Source of the DNA: Clostridia bacterium
GTDB taxonomy: Bacteria > Bacillota_A > Clostridia > UMGS1883 > HGM11501
Reading direction: 5' to 3'
DNA length: 17,886 nucleotides
Assembly (NCBI GenBank): GCA_017536285.1
Contig: JAFXHP010000065.1
Location: forward strand, 1 to 17,886
Within the stretch, counting starts at the first letter, position 1. Each line of letters starts with the position of its first letter. Under the pieces are notes generated by a model that was given only the letters and a program-made list of their open reading frames with translations, was not told where the DNA came from and made no database searches. Below are positions 1 to 8,310 of this stretch, piece by piece. The position numbers and the translations under genes were made by a program.

Positions 1-1215
1 ATCCAGTGAATCCATATAGCTTCTTCCGAAGTAGAGGCAGGACTCCTCATCAAAGCCTTCGGTTAAAACCGTAAGAGTTTTACCGATAAATGCTTTTCCG
101 TTTTCCTCCGCCACTTTGTTTTGTATATCCATAAGGATTCCGGCGCGCTCTTCTTTTATATCATCATCAATCTGATTTTCCATTTTAGCCGCCCTTGTTC
201 CCTCTTCCGCAGAGTAGGCAAAGGCACCCAGGCGTTCAAACTTCATTTCCTTTACAAAGTTACAGAGTGTTTCAAACTGCTCCTCCGTTTCACCGGGAAA
301 GCCTGCAATCAGCGATGTTCTTATGGCGATTCCGGGGATTTCTTTTCTCAGCTTATTAATAAGGGTGCGAAGCTCTTCTCCCGTTGTTTTGCGGTTCATC
401 TTCTTTAATATTTCATCGTCGGCGTGCTGTATGGGAATATCCATATATTTTACTATTTTTTCTTCAGTTTTGAAGACATCTATTATTTCGTCGTTTATTT
501 CCTCAGGATAGCAATAGTGCACTCTCACCCATTTAACATTTTCAATTTTACAAAGCTTTTTGAGTAGCTCCGGAAGCTTCTTTTCCTTGTACAAATCAAT
601 TCCGTATCGACTGGTATCCTGGGCAATTACGATAAGTTCCTTAACTCCTGACTCTGCCAGTTCTTCCGCTTCGGCTAATACTTCCTCCATAGGACGGCTC
701 TTATAGCGACCTCTTATAAAAGGGATTGCACAGTAGCTGCAGAAATTATCGCATCCTTCGGCAATTTTCAAGTATGCCGTATGCTTGGGTGTTGTTATTA
801 CTCTGGGAAGTGTTTTATCGCTGGCGTTTCCCCCGAAAAACTTTCTGTTGCCGTTCTTTTTTGCCTCATCAATTGCTTCTGCAATTTTGTCATAGTCCTC
901 AACACCGACTATGGCATCAAGCTCCGGAAGCTCGGATAAAATTTCATCCTTGTAACGCTCGGAAAGGCAACCTGCACAAATTAATATTTTGCACTTGCCC
1001 ATCTCTTTATAGCTTGCCGCATCAAGGATTGTTTCTATGCTTTCTGCTTTTGCCGAGTCGATAAACGCACAAGTATTTACTATGATTATTTCCGCTTCTT
1101 CGATATCCTCCGTAATTTCATAACCTTTTTCCGTAAGAATACCTATCATATTTTCGCTGTCCACCAGGTTTTTGGAACAACCAAGTGAAATAAATCCTAC
1201 TTTTTCAGTCTTCAT
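1..1215 (-). CDS. rimO: Ribosomal protein S12 methylthiotransferase RimO (partial, C-terminus cut by window edge)
   Basis: Radical-SAM methylthiotransferase that adds a methylthio group to a conserved Asp of ribosomal protein uS12. I translated 405 codons, in frame to base 1. The N-terminal UPF0004 domain carries Cys13 (in LGCSKNLVDSE, the RimO-type form rather than the MiaB form), Cys49 (NTCAF) and Cys83, the usual ligands of the auxiliary 4Fe-4S cluster. The radical-SAM motif is Cys155-x3-Cys159-x2-Cys162 (CDNFCSYC). The frame reaches the start of the TRAM region, and family members are about 440 residues, so roughly 35 are missing. The ATG at 1213-1215 lies 8 nt after an AGGAG (1224-1228) and overlaps the end of recX by 11 nt, so it is probably translationally coupled as a late gene of the long operon. 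The family call is secure; RimO over other MTTases rests on the N-terminal motif. Confidence 0.93.
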   Translation of the reverse strand, partial: MKTEKVGFISLGCSKNLVDSENMIGILTEKGYEITEDIEEAEIIIVNTCAFIDSAKAESIETILDAASYKEMGKCKILICAGCLSERYKDEILSELPELDAIVGVEDYDKIAEAIDEAKKNGNRKFFGGNASDKTLPRVITTPKHTAYLKIAEGCDNFCSYCAIPFIRGRYKSRPMEEVLAEAEELAESGVKELIVIAQDTSRYGIDLYKEKKLPELLKKLCKIENVKWVRVHYCYPEEINDEIIDVFKTEEKIVKYMDIPIQHADDEILKKMNRKTTGEELRTLINKLRKEIPGIAIRTSLIAGFPGETEEQFETLCNFVKEMKFERLGAFAYSAEEGTRAAKMENQIDDDIKEERAGILMDIQNKVAEENGKAFIGKTLTVLTEGFDEESCLYFGRSYMDSLD

Positions 1216-1645
1216 TCATACAACTCCTGACATCGCTTAAGGAAAATCCCCATGATACAAAATAGCGATATATCTTTTCCTTTTCTTCTCTGTCCTTAAA
1301 TCTTTTATTAAGTTCTTCTTTTATAATTTCACATTCATCCACATCAAATGCACTAAGTGCATCCTCCGCCAAAGAATCAGGGATTCCCCGCATTTTAAGT
1401 TCCGATAAAATTCTTATTCTTCCATGTTTTTTTATCCTGTAAGAATCCGAAACATAGGCTCTTGCATATTCCGCTTCGTCTATGTAGCCAAGCTCTGCCA
1501 TGGCTAAAACCGCTCCTTCTATTTCCGAAGAAGGGAATTTTTTCGAATAGAGTTTTTCTCTTAATGTCTTTCTCGTCTGTCTGCCAAGGGAACAAAGCTT
1601 TGCTGCAGTTTCCCTTGCAGTAAATTTTCTTTTATTTTTATTCAT
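1205..1645 (-). CDS. recX: Regulatory protein RecX
   Basis: RecX family, a small helical-repeat protein that binds RecA filaments and modulates recombinase and SOS activity. From the ATG at 1643-1645 it is 146 residues, a normal length. The body has the RecX pattern: an early segment with the TRKTLREKL helix, then ELGYIDEAEYARAYV, then a basic stretch around KKHGRIRILSELKMRGI, and a C-terminal repeat with RYFVSWGFSLSDV. The same frame stays open upstream to an ATG at 1783, but those 46 extra codons lie inside hemW and do not resemble RecX, so I reject them. The chosen ATG overlaps the hemW stop by 8 nt (ATGAATAA); a GGAG lies 10 nt upstream, so initiation probably relies partly on coupling. 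recA is not in the window. Confidence 0.85.
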   Translation of the reverse strand: MNKNKRKFTARETAAKLCSLGRQTRKTLREKLYSKKFPSSEIEGAVLAMAELGYIDEAEYARAYVSDSYRIKKHGRIRILSELKMRGIPDSLAEDALSAFDVDECEIIKEELNKRFKDREEKEKIYRYFVSWGFSLSDVRSCMNED

Positions 1646-2708
1646 CCGCCAGAAACTCCATAAACACCAAATTTGCAAGGTCTTCTCCCAGTCTCGTAAG
1701 CCGTGCAAACTTACCGTCATAGGATATAAGGCCTTTCTCCGAAAGCTTTTTAAGCTTTTCATGAAACTTTCCTTTAGTTTCAAATCCTGTCAGAATACGA
1801 AAGCCCAGCATAAAGCGTTCGCACTCAGCCTCAGTTTCTGAAATTTCTATAGCTTCAAACCTTTTATCCTCTGCCTTTATATATTCTTCAATCCCGGAAA
1901 TATTCGAATATCTCACATTTCCGTAAAACGAGTGAGCTCCTGCACCAAATCCATAATAAGGAACTCCTGTCCAGTATTTCATATTATGGCGGGATATTTT
2001 CCCGTTTTTCCCGAAATTTGAAATTTCATAATGTATAAAGCCTGCTTTTTCAAGGCTTTCACAAACTGCATGGTGCATTTCCCTTTCTTCCTCATCTGAC
2101 GGAAGAGCGGGTGTATTATCATAAAATGGTGTACCCTCTTCTATTATCAGAGAATAGCAGCTTATATGATTAACCGAAAGCTCAATAGCCTTTTTTACGT
2201 TTTCAAGAAGACTCTCTTTTGTCTGACGAGGTATTGCCTCCATAAGGTCAATGCTGATATTATCAAAACCGGCTTCCCTTGCCATAAGCACAGCCTGAGT
2301 CGCTTCAAAGGAAGAATGTACCCTTGACAATGCCTTAAGTTCGCTATCGCAAAATGACTGAACACCTATACTCAATCTGTTTACGCCCAGGCTTTTTAAA
2401 AAGCTGTATTTTTCCTTATCTGCCGTCGCAGGGTTTGATTCAACAGTAAATTCCGTATCGTCTGCCAAAGCAAAGTTATCCTTTATGGCATTTATAAGCC
2501 TTTTAAATTGCTCGTTTGTAAGAACCGTCGGAGTTCCTCCTCCGATGTAAACGCTATCCGCAGAAATTCCTGCAAAAGGCTTCATCTCATTTATCAGTGC
2601 AGTAACATAGTCATCCCGCATGTTCATCTTGCCTGAGTAAGAGTTAAAATCACAATAAGCACACTTTGCAAGACAAAACGGAATATGTATATATATTCCG
2701 TTACTCAT
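1638..2708 (-). CDS. hemW: HemW-type radical SAM protein (heme chaperone, formerly coproporphyrinogen oxidase-like)
   Basis: Radical-SAM protein of 356 residues in the HemN/HemW family. The cluster motif is Cys12-x3-Cys16-x2-Cys19 followed by Asp-Phe, the HemW form, whereas true HemN oxidases have a fourth Cys right after. GGGTP at 56-60 is the SAM-binding glycine motif, and HNMKYW near the middle matches the HNxxYW signature used to assign HemW. HemW proteins bind heme and pass it to acceptor proteins; many are mis-annotated as oxygen-independent coproporphyrinogen III oxidase. The gene sits between lepA and recX, overlapping each by 8 nt. No Shine-Dalgarno sequence lies in the usual window before its ATG (nearest AGGAGG about 27 nt upstream, inside lepA), so translation is likely coupled to lepA. 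lepA-hemW adjacency is common in Gram-positive bacteria. Confidence 0.92.
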   Translation of the reverse strand: MSNGIYIHIPFCLAKCAYCDFNSYSGKMNMRDDYVTALINEMKPFAGISADSVYIGGGTPTVLTNEQFKRLINAIKDNFALADDTEFTVESNPATADKEKYSFLKSLGVNRLSIGVQSFCDSELKALSRVHSSFEATQAVLMAREAGFDNISIDLMEAIPRQTKESLLENVKKAIELSVNHISCYSLIIEEGTPFYDNTPALPSDEEEREMHHAVCESLEKAGFIHYEISNFGKNGKISRHNMKYWTGVPYYGFGAGAHSFYGNVRYSNISGIEEYIKAEDKRFEAIEISETEAECERFMLGFRILTGFETKGKFHEKLKKLSEKGLISYDGKFARLTRLGEDLANLVFMEFLADE

Positions 2709-4509
2709 CTAATTTAAGCACAGCCATAAATGCCTCCTGCGGTACTTCTACACTGCCCACCTGACGCATACGCTTTTTACCTTCTTTTTGTTTTTCAAGA
2801 AGTTTCTTCTTTCGTGTTATATCTCCGCCGTAGCACTTTGCAAGTACGTCCTTACGCATTGCCTTTACGGTTTCTCTTGCTATAATTTTAGAGCCGATTG
2901 TTGCCTGTATCGGAATTTCGAAAAGCTGTCTCGGAATAACCTCCTTAAGCTTTTCCGCAATTTTTCTTGCCCTGCCGTAAGCTTTCTCCTCATGAACAAT
3001 AAAGGAAAGAGCATCAACCAGGTCCCCGTTTAGCAATATATCAAGCTTTACAAGCTTGCTTTCTGCATAACCCTTAAGTTCATAGTCAAAGGATGCATAA
3101 CCCTTTGTTCTTGACTTAAGTGCATCGAAAAAGTCATATATAATTTCGTTTAAGGGAAGTTCATAATGAACCTGTGTTCTTGAATCGTCGATATATGTCA
3201 TGCTCTTATAGGTTCCTCGTCTTTCCTGACAAAGCTCCATAATCGCACCGACATATTCCGTAGGAGTCATAATATCGGCATTTACCATAGGTTCATACAT
3301 CGCTGCAATTTCAGTGGGTTTCGGAAGGTTTGCAGGGTTATCCACCAAAACAACCTCACCGTCACTCTTTTCAATACGGTAAATTACACTGGGAGCCGTC
3401 GTTACAAGATCAAGATTATACTCCCTTTCCAGTCTTTCCTGAATAACCTCCATGTGTAAAAGTCCCAAAAATCCGCATCTGAATCCAAATCCCAAAGCCT
3501 GAGATGTTTCTGCTTCAAAGGTTAAAGATGCATCGTTTAATTTAAGCTTATCAAGAGCATCACGCAAATCTCCGTACTTTGAACCGTCAGCGGGATAAAT
3601 ACCGCAGAAAACCATGGGGTTTACGTTTTTGTATCCGGGAAGAGGCTCTTTTGCCGGATTCTCTGCAAGAGTTACCGTATCACCAACACGGACATCCTGA
3701 ACACTTTTTATCGAAGCGGTAATATAACCAACCTCTCCGGCCTCTAACTGGGGCGTTGACTTCATTTCTCCCGGCTTTAAGTATCCGGTTTCAACAACGT
3801 CAAATTCTTTTCCTGTCGCCATAAATCTTATTCTCTGTCCGGGTTTAACTGAGCCTTCTCTTACTCTGCAATATACAATAACACCACGGTAGCTGTCGTA
3901 AAATGAGTCGAAAATCATTGCCTGCAAAGGTGCATTTTCATCTCCCTTAGGTGCTGGAATATTTTCAACAACACTTTTCAATACCGCTTCTATATTTATT
4001 CCGTTTTTCGCCGAAATTCTCGGAGCATCCATAGCGGGAAGACCTATAACATCCTCAATTTCGGATGCAACTTCTTCAGGCCTTGCTCCCGGAAGGTCAA
4101 TCTTATTTATAACGGGCATAATTTCAAGGTCCGCATCCAGTGCAAGATAGGTGTTTGCAAGAGTCTGTGCTTCTATTCCCTGGGACGCATCAACCACAAG
4201 TACTGCACCCTCACAGGCAGCAAGACTTCTTGATACCTCATAGTTAAAGTCAACGTGACCCGGAGTATCAATCAAATTAAGCTCGTATGTTTCACCCTCA
4301 TAATCATAGAAAAGTCTGACAGCACGGGCCTTAATAGTTATGCCTCGTTCCTTTTCCAGATCCATATCGTCAAGAATCTGCTCATCCATATCACGCTGTT
4401 CAACAGCACCGGTCGCCTCAATAAGACGGTCAGCCAATGTTGACTTGCCGTGGTCAATATGGGCAATTATCGAGAAATTCCTGATTTTTTCCATTCTTGT
4501 TTTTGTCAT
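2701..4509 (-). CDS. lepA: Elongation factor 4 (LepA), ribosomal back-translocating GTPase
   Basis: Translational GTPase of 602 residues, the usual LepA length. GTPase motifs: G1 AHIDHGKS at 16-23, G2 around RGITIK at 55-60, G3 DTPGH at 81-85, G4 NKID at 135-138, and a G5-like SAKNG further on. Domain 2, the EF-G-like domains and the LepA-specific C-terminal domain follow, ending in the typical [20 protein letters not shown] stretch and a VPQEAF-type tail. EF4 acts on stalled or mis-translocated ribosomes and affects initiation and assembly. I kept the ATG at 4509, which has an AGAAG about 9 nt upstream; a second Met at residue 6, where many LepA proteins begin, has no ribosome binding site. 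It lies 22 nt after the MgsA-like gene and overlaps hemW by 8 nt. Confidence 0.97.
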   Translation of the reverse strand: MTKTRMEKIRNFSIIAHIDHGKSTLADRLIEATGAVEQRDMDEQILDDMDLEKERGITIKARAVRLFYDYEGETYELNLIDTPGHVDFNYEVSRSLAACEGAVLVVDASQGIEAQTLANTYLALDADLEIMPVINKIDLPGARPEEVASEIEDVIGLPAMDAPRISAKNGINIEAVLKSVVENIPAPKGDENAPLQAMIFDSFYDSYRGVIVYCRVREGSVKPGQRIRFMATGKEFDVVETGYLKPGEMKSTPQLEAGEVGYITASIKSVQDVRVGDTVTLAENPAKEPLPGYKNVNPMVFCGIYPADGSKYGDLRDALDKLKLNDASLTFEAETSQALGFGFRCGFLGLLHMEVIQERLEREYNLDLVTTAPSVIYRIEKSDGEVVLVDNPANLPKPTEIAAMYEPMVNADIMTPTEYVGAIMELCQERRGTYKSMTYIDDSRTQVHYELPLNEIIYDFFDALKSRTKGYASFDYELKGYAESKLVKLDILLNGDLVDALSFIVHEEKAYGRARKIAEKLKEVIPRQLFEIPIQATIGSKIIARETVKAMRKDVLAKCYGGDITRKKKLLEKQKEGKKRMRQVGSVEVPQEAFMAVLKLDE

Positions 4510-4531
4510 TTACTTTATCTTCTCTTTCAGA

Positions 4532-4951
4532 TTAAAATTTTCCGTTGTTTTCACGCATAATCGTGCGGTAATCAAGATCGCCTCTTGCCAGGCTATGTAT
4601 AAGAGCTTCGGCCGTTGCCACATTTGTTGCCAGCGGCACAGTGTGCATATCGCAAAGCTTTAAGAGCGACTGCATATCAGGCTCATAACTCTGAGCAAAG
4701 GGGTCCCTGAAAGATAGCACCATATCTATTTCGTTATATGCTATTCTTGCTGCTATCTGTTCGGATCCGCCTTCTCTGCCGGGAAGAAATCTGTTTATCT
4801 TAAGTCCGGTTGCTTCTTCTATAAGACCGCCGGTAATTCCCGTTGCAAGAAGAGTATGCTTTGCCAGTACACTCTTATAAGCAAGGCAAAACTCCACCAT
4901 AAGATCCTTTTTCTTGTCATGTGCAATAAGCGCTATATTCATATTCTCCAT
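4532..4951 (-). CDS. Methylglyoxal synthase-like protein with altered active site
   Basis: A protein of 139 residues (136 if it starts at the second ATG, 4940-4942, which fits the AAAGG at better spacing and matches the B. subtilis MgsA N-terminus). The whole chain aligns by eye with MgsA, which converts dihydroxyacetone phosphate to methylglyoxal and phosphate. It keeps the HD pair (11-12), ATG-TG, FRDP with Asp83, EPD with Asp92, and PLATNVATAE. The two main catalytic positions differ: where MgsA has SGPxGGDQQ, this has PGREGGSEQ (residues 57-65), so E. coli Asp71 becomes Ser63; and the loop before EPD is one residue short with Tyr89 where His98 is expected. The fold is MGS; I infer that normal MGS activity is lost or changed. 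It may be an MGS-fold binding protein or have a new lyase specificity. It sits between minD and lepA, about where mgsA sits in Clostridium mre-min clusters. Confidence 0.8.
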   Translation of the reverse strand: MENMNIALIAHDKKKDLMVEFCLAYKSVLAKHTLLATGITGGLIEEATGLKINRFLPGREGGSEQIAARIAYNEIDMVLSFRDPFAQSYEPDMQSLLKLCDMHTVPLATNVATAEALIHSLARGDLDYRTIMRENNGKF

Positions 4952-4964
4952 CCCTTTCTCTTTA

Positions 4965-5747
4965 TTATCTGTATTTTTTCTTAAACAGGCGTTTTTTATT
5001 AAGATTCAAAAGCTTTACGCTTTCACCGTTAAGTCTTCGTGCGATATTTTTAATTGCCTTACCTGCGGGAGATTTCCTGTCCGTCACGCAAAGAGTTGAC
5101 TCATATGCATTTATCAGAACTCTTGGGTCCTCCGGAATAATTCCTATAAGTTTAACCGCAACAGTAAAAAGAGTTTCTTCTGCTCCTGCCGTCTTTCCTA
5201 TGTCAGCCAGTTCCGGAATTAACCTGTTTACCAAAAGGTGTGTTTCCTTTACATCAGGATATCCTTCTTCAATCAAGCCTGCCACTCGGTCAGCATCTCT
5301 TATAGCGGCTCTGTCAGGAACTGCCACAATTATAGCTTCATCCGCAGGATAAAGAGCACATTTAAAGCCGTATTCGATTCCTGCCGGGCAGTCTATCAGG
5401 ATATAATCAAATCTATTTTTCTGTTCAAGGCAGAATTCCTTGAATTTTTCCAGCTGCAGTTCCTCTTTTTCCTTTGTCTGGGATGCAGGAATCATATACA
5501 GGCATTTGAACACCTCATGCTGTATGAATGCATCCTCAGGCTGTGCAGAACCTTCAAGCACATCTATCACATCGTAAAGTGCTTTGTCCTCAAAACCAAG
5601 TAAAATATCAAGATTCCGAAGGCCTGTATCTGTATCAATCATTAAAACCCGCTTCCCGGTAAGGGCAAGAGCCACGCCTAAGTTTGCCGTAACAGTGGTT
5701 TTACCCACTCCGCCTTTACCTGAAGTTACAACTATTACCTTTCCCAA
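4965..5747 (-). CDS. minD: Septum site-determining protein MinD (TTG start)
   Basis: ParA/MinD-family ATPase of 260 residues that binds the membrane when ATP-bound and recruits the division inhibitor MinC. The deviant Walker A is KGGVGKTT at 11-18 (sequence starts MGKVIVVTSGKGG), followed by MIDTDTGLRNLD (the MinD-type GLRNLD) and IDCPAGIE (Walker B region, diagnostic of MinD over ParA or Soj). The C-terminus is a short basic segment rich in Lys, Arg, Leu and Phe, consistent with a membrane-targeting helix. I chose TTG at 5745-5747 because AAGGAGGG (5755-5762) lies 7 nt before it and the product then begins exactly where MinD proteins begin. The longer ATG frame from 5810 adds 21 residues inside mrdA that are unlike MinD. 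It starts 13 nt after the mrdA stop. minC and minE are absent on both sides, which is unusual for a clostridial min locus. Confidence 0.9.
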   Translation of the reverse strand: MGKVIVVTSGKGGVGKTTVTANLGVALALTGKRVLMIDTDTGLRNLDILLGFEDKALYDVIDVLEGSAQPEDAFIQHEVFKCLYMIPASQTKEKEELQLEKFKEFCLEQKNRFDYILIDCPAGIEYGFKCALYPADEAIIVAVPDRAAIRDADRVAGLIEEGYPDVKETHLLVNRLIPELADIGKTAGAEETLFTVAVKLIGIIPEDPRVLINAYESTLCVTDRKSPAGKAIKNIARRLNGESVKLLNLNKKRLFKKKYR

Positions 5748-5754
5748 TATTTTA

Positions 5755-5762
5755 CCCTCCTT
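5755..5762 (-). promoter_or_regulatory. Ribosome binding site of minD, overlapping the mrdA stop codon
   Basis: On the minus strand this reads AAGGAGGG, a near-perfect anti-16S match, and shares bases with the TAA stop of mrdA (5761-5763). It lies 7 nt before a TTG and decides the minD start; nothing comparable precedes the upstream ATG at 5810. The overlap suggests that mrdA termination and minD initiation are coupled. Confidence 0.85.
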
Positions 5763-7779
5763 AGTATAATTTGTCAATCCCAAGGGTAAGCTCAGGTGAG
5801 TTTTCTGCATTGAGATATGCGTCGATTATCGCTTTTGCAACAGGTCCGCAATATGATCCGCCACCGCTTCTTTCAATTACAACAGCAACTGCGATTTTCG
5901 GATTTTCATAGGGAGCATACGCAACAAAAAGACCGTTATCGCTTCCGCCGTAAACCTCTGCAGTACCGGTTTTTGCCGCAACCTTTATAGGATAATCCTC
6001 AAAGTATAAAGATGCAGTACCGGAAAGTGCAACAAGCCTCATACCATATCTCACAGCATCAAGATTTTCCTGTGTTAATGTAATTCTGTCGCTTTCCTTT
6101 ATTTCGGTAAGGCTTATCACTTCTTTTCCTCCATAGGAATAAATGCCCTTGACCAGATGCGGAGTATATCTTACACCGCCGGATGCAATCTGCGACACGT
6201 AAGATGCCAGCTGAATCGGAGTAAATTTATTGTCATCCTGCCCTATCGCCGCCTGAAGAGTATAACCTTCATACCAAGGTTCATCTCTCAGTGCCTTTGT
6301 TTCAGGCGAAGACACGGTTCCCGTTTCTTCCGGCAACTCTATCCCAGTGCTTTTTCCCAAGCCGAATTTATCGGCATATTCAACCATCTTATCAATTCCA
6401 AGTTGATATCCTGCTGTATAGAAAAAGTAGTTACAAGAATCCTTTATAGCAGTCGACACATTTACAAATCCATGGTCGTGCAAACATTTAAAGTGTCCTT
6501 GCCCAAGCTTATATATAACTTCATCCTTTATAAGAGTATCAGGAAGAATCACCTTTTCTTCAAGAGCTGCTATTCCCACAAGCATTTTATATGTTGAACC
6601 CGGAGAATAAGTTCCCGAAAGTGCTCTGTTAAACAAAGGATTATTTCTGTCAGAAATAAGCTTTGAATAGTTCTTATTGTAATCCTCAATCGAATAGTCA
6701 GGATATGATGCCATACAAATCACTTCACCGGTTTCAACATCTATTGCAACTGCAGCACCGCCTGCCACATCAGCACCGTAACCTCGTTCTTCATGTTTTG
6801 AATAAATCTCCGCTACGGTCTCTTTCAAAGCCTTTTCCGCTGCTTTTTGTACATCAAGATCAATTGTAAGATATACAGAATTTCCGCTTTCTGCCGGAAC
6901 AGCTTCAGTAAGTGCAACATAATGTCCGTTTTCGTCCTGCTCCGCAACCATACGGCCGTTTTTTCCGCGAAGATTCTTTTCAAGATATTTTTCAAGGCCT
7001 TCTTTTCCGATATAATCATTCATTCCGTATCCTTCGGTTTTAAGTTCAGAATATTCAATATCGCTTATAAGGCCTGTCCTTCCTAAAATATGAGCCCCGA
7101 GATTTCCGTGAGGATATTCTCTCACAGGCTTTGTCATTATGTTTACGCCACGGTACTCATCATAATGTTCTTTAATTGAAACAACGGTGTCTTTTGAAAC
7201 ATCGCCTGCCAGAGTGTATGATATATTTGTCGAAAAGCCTCTTATCAGCATAGTGTATCTTACACCAACGATAAGTCTGGTTTCGGCATCTGTATACTTT
7301 TTATCCACGTTGAAAAGCAATGCATAATGTTCAACTGTTTCAGCTGCCGTATAATCCTCCGGGATATTCATTTCCTTTTTCCATGAAGCTTCAGCTTTTC
7401 CCTCTTCGTCAGAAAATGTGACAGCATACGGTCTTTTATCCGTAACAGGAAGTTCATCCGATGAGGGAGTTTCCTCATTGCTTTTAAAAACTTCATGTGT
7501 CTTTAAGATTATCTCGTTTATTTCTGCATCATCCATACCTTTTACACGCTGAAATTCAACAGAAAAGCCCATTCTGTTTCCAACGATTACTCTTCCGTAT
7601 CTGTCATATATTTCACCACGAGGAGCACTTATGCTTACAGTTCTCTGGGTTCTGGACAAGCTCTTTTCATAGTTTTCTTTTCCGTTTACAATCTGTAAGA
7701 CAGAAAGTCTAATAATGGCTATTATCGCAAATATTATAAGGACTGCGTATAAAACAATATATCGTTTTCTATTATCCAT
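5761..7779 (-). CDS. mrdA: Penicillin-binding protein 2 (class B PBP, peptidoglycan D,D-transpeptidase of the elongasome)
   Basis: Class B PBP of 672 residues. One N-terminal transmembrane anchor (about 7-30) is followed by the non-penicillin-binding pedestal/dimerisation region (about 45-290) with the RGEIYDRYGR motif, and the transpeptidase domain with SxxK at Ser395-Lys398, SCN at 448-450 and KTG at 603-605. It cross-links new side-wall peptidoglycan with the MreBCD scaffold, and its place directly after mreD supports PBP2 rather than a septal PBP. The ATG overlaps the mreD stop by 8 nt and has AGGAGGTG just upstream, the strongest ribosome binding site in the cluster. The RodA partner is not in the window. 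Asp419, Cys432/His434, His436 and Cys449 could form a zinc site like the one I recall for Acinetobacter PBP2 (inference). Confidence 0.93.
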   Translation of the reverse strand: MDNRKRYIVLYAVLIIFAIIAIIRLSVLQIVNGKENYEKSLSRTQRTVSISAPRGEIYDRYGRVIVGNRMGFSVEFQRVKGMDDAEINEIILKTHEVFKSNEETPSSDELPVTDKRPYAVTFSDEEGKAEASWKKEMNIPEDYTAAETVEHYALLFNVDKKYTDAETRLIVGVRYTMLIRGFSTNISYTLAGDVSKDTVVSIKEHYDEYRGVNIMTKPVREYPHGNLGAHILGRTGLISDIEYSELKTEGYGMNDYIGKEGLEKYLEKNLRGKNGRMVAEQDENGHYVALTEAVPAESGNSVYLTIDLDVQKAAEKALKETVAEIYSKHEERGYGADVAGGAAVAIDVETGEVICMASYPDYSIEDYNKNYSKLISDRNNPLFNRALSGTYSPGSTYKMLVGIAALEEKVILPDTLIKDEVIYKLGQGHFKCLHDHGFVNVSTAIKDSCNYFFYTAGYQLGIDKMVEYADKFGLGKSTGIELPEETGTVSSPETKALRDEPWYEGYTLQAAIGQDDNKFTPIQLASYVSQIASGGVRYTPHLVKGIYSYGGKEVISLTEIKESDRITLTQENLDAVRYGMRLVALSGTASLYFEDYPIKVAAKTGTAEVYGGSDNGLFVAYAPYENPKIAVAVVIERSGGGSYCGPVAKAIIDAYLNAENSPELTLGIDKLY

Positions 7780-8287
7780 CTATACGCACCTCCTGTTTTT
7801 GCCTGTGGATTTTTCTGGCGAAATAAAAAACAGGAATACAAACAATGCCGTTATAAACACATCTTGTAACAAGGATTTTAAAAACTTCGCCCGAAATAAC
7901 CGCCTCGTTCCAAATGGCTGTATTTATAATGAGCAGCAGCGATTCGTAAAGTATTGATGATAAAAAGCAATACAAAATTACTACCCACATACTTTCGGTA
8001 AATATGTACCTGTTAAGAAAAATGTATATGCACACAAACAAAATCAGTAAAAGAGTTGTTATTCCGTAGATTTTACCGAAAATCAAGTCCGTCAACGTTC
8101 CGAATATAACACTGTAGGAAACAACCTCAGTGTCTTTAAGGAAAAGTGCATACACAAACAATAAAACAAAAACAATATTAGGCACTGTTTCGCCTACCTC
8201 AAATCTCTTTATTACAGGACTGCTTTGAAAAAAGAATGCAATAAAAAGCAATATAAAATGCGTAATGCCGTATAATTTTGTTTTCAT
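7772..8287 (-). CDS. mreD: Rod shape-determining protein MreD
   Basis: Integral membrane protein of 171 residues. Hydrophobic stretches lie near 6-20, 35-51, 56-72, 74-92, 100-120 and 137-157, giving five or six membrane spans, with a basic cytoplasmic tail (RKIHRQKQEVR). MreD sequences diverge quickly, so the call rests on size, hydrophobicity and position between mreC and mrdA as much as on sequence. It is the membrane partner of MreC in the elongasome. A GGGAGG about 8 nt before the ATG supports the start. Its last codons contain the ribosome binding site and start of mrdA. Confidence 0.88.
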   Translation of the reverse strand: MKTKLYGITHFILLFIAFFFQSSPVIKRFEVGETVPNIVFVLLFVYALFLKDTEVVSYSVIFGTLTDLIFGKIYGITTLLLILFVCIYIFLNRYIFTESMWVVILYCFLSSILYESLLLIINTAIWNEAVISGEVFKILVTRCVYNGIVCIPVFYFARKIHRQKQEVRIDG

Positions 8288-8310
8288 CTGCAGTCCTCCC
8301 TTTCGTTAGA

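Noticed and set aside
1646..1783. A 46-codon N-terminal extension of recX
   Set aside because: It lies wholly within hemW, is unlike RecX, and the ATG at 1645 gives a normal-length protein with an overlap like those at neighbouring junctions.
2785..3033. An open frame opposite lepA that might be a small antisense gene
   Set aside because: It falls entirely against the most conserved C-terminal part of LepA and has no supporting signals.
6157..6597. A 146-codon plus-strand open frame inside mrdA
   Set aside because: It is the shadow of a conserved transpeptidase domain, with no family resemblance and no promoter.
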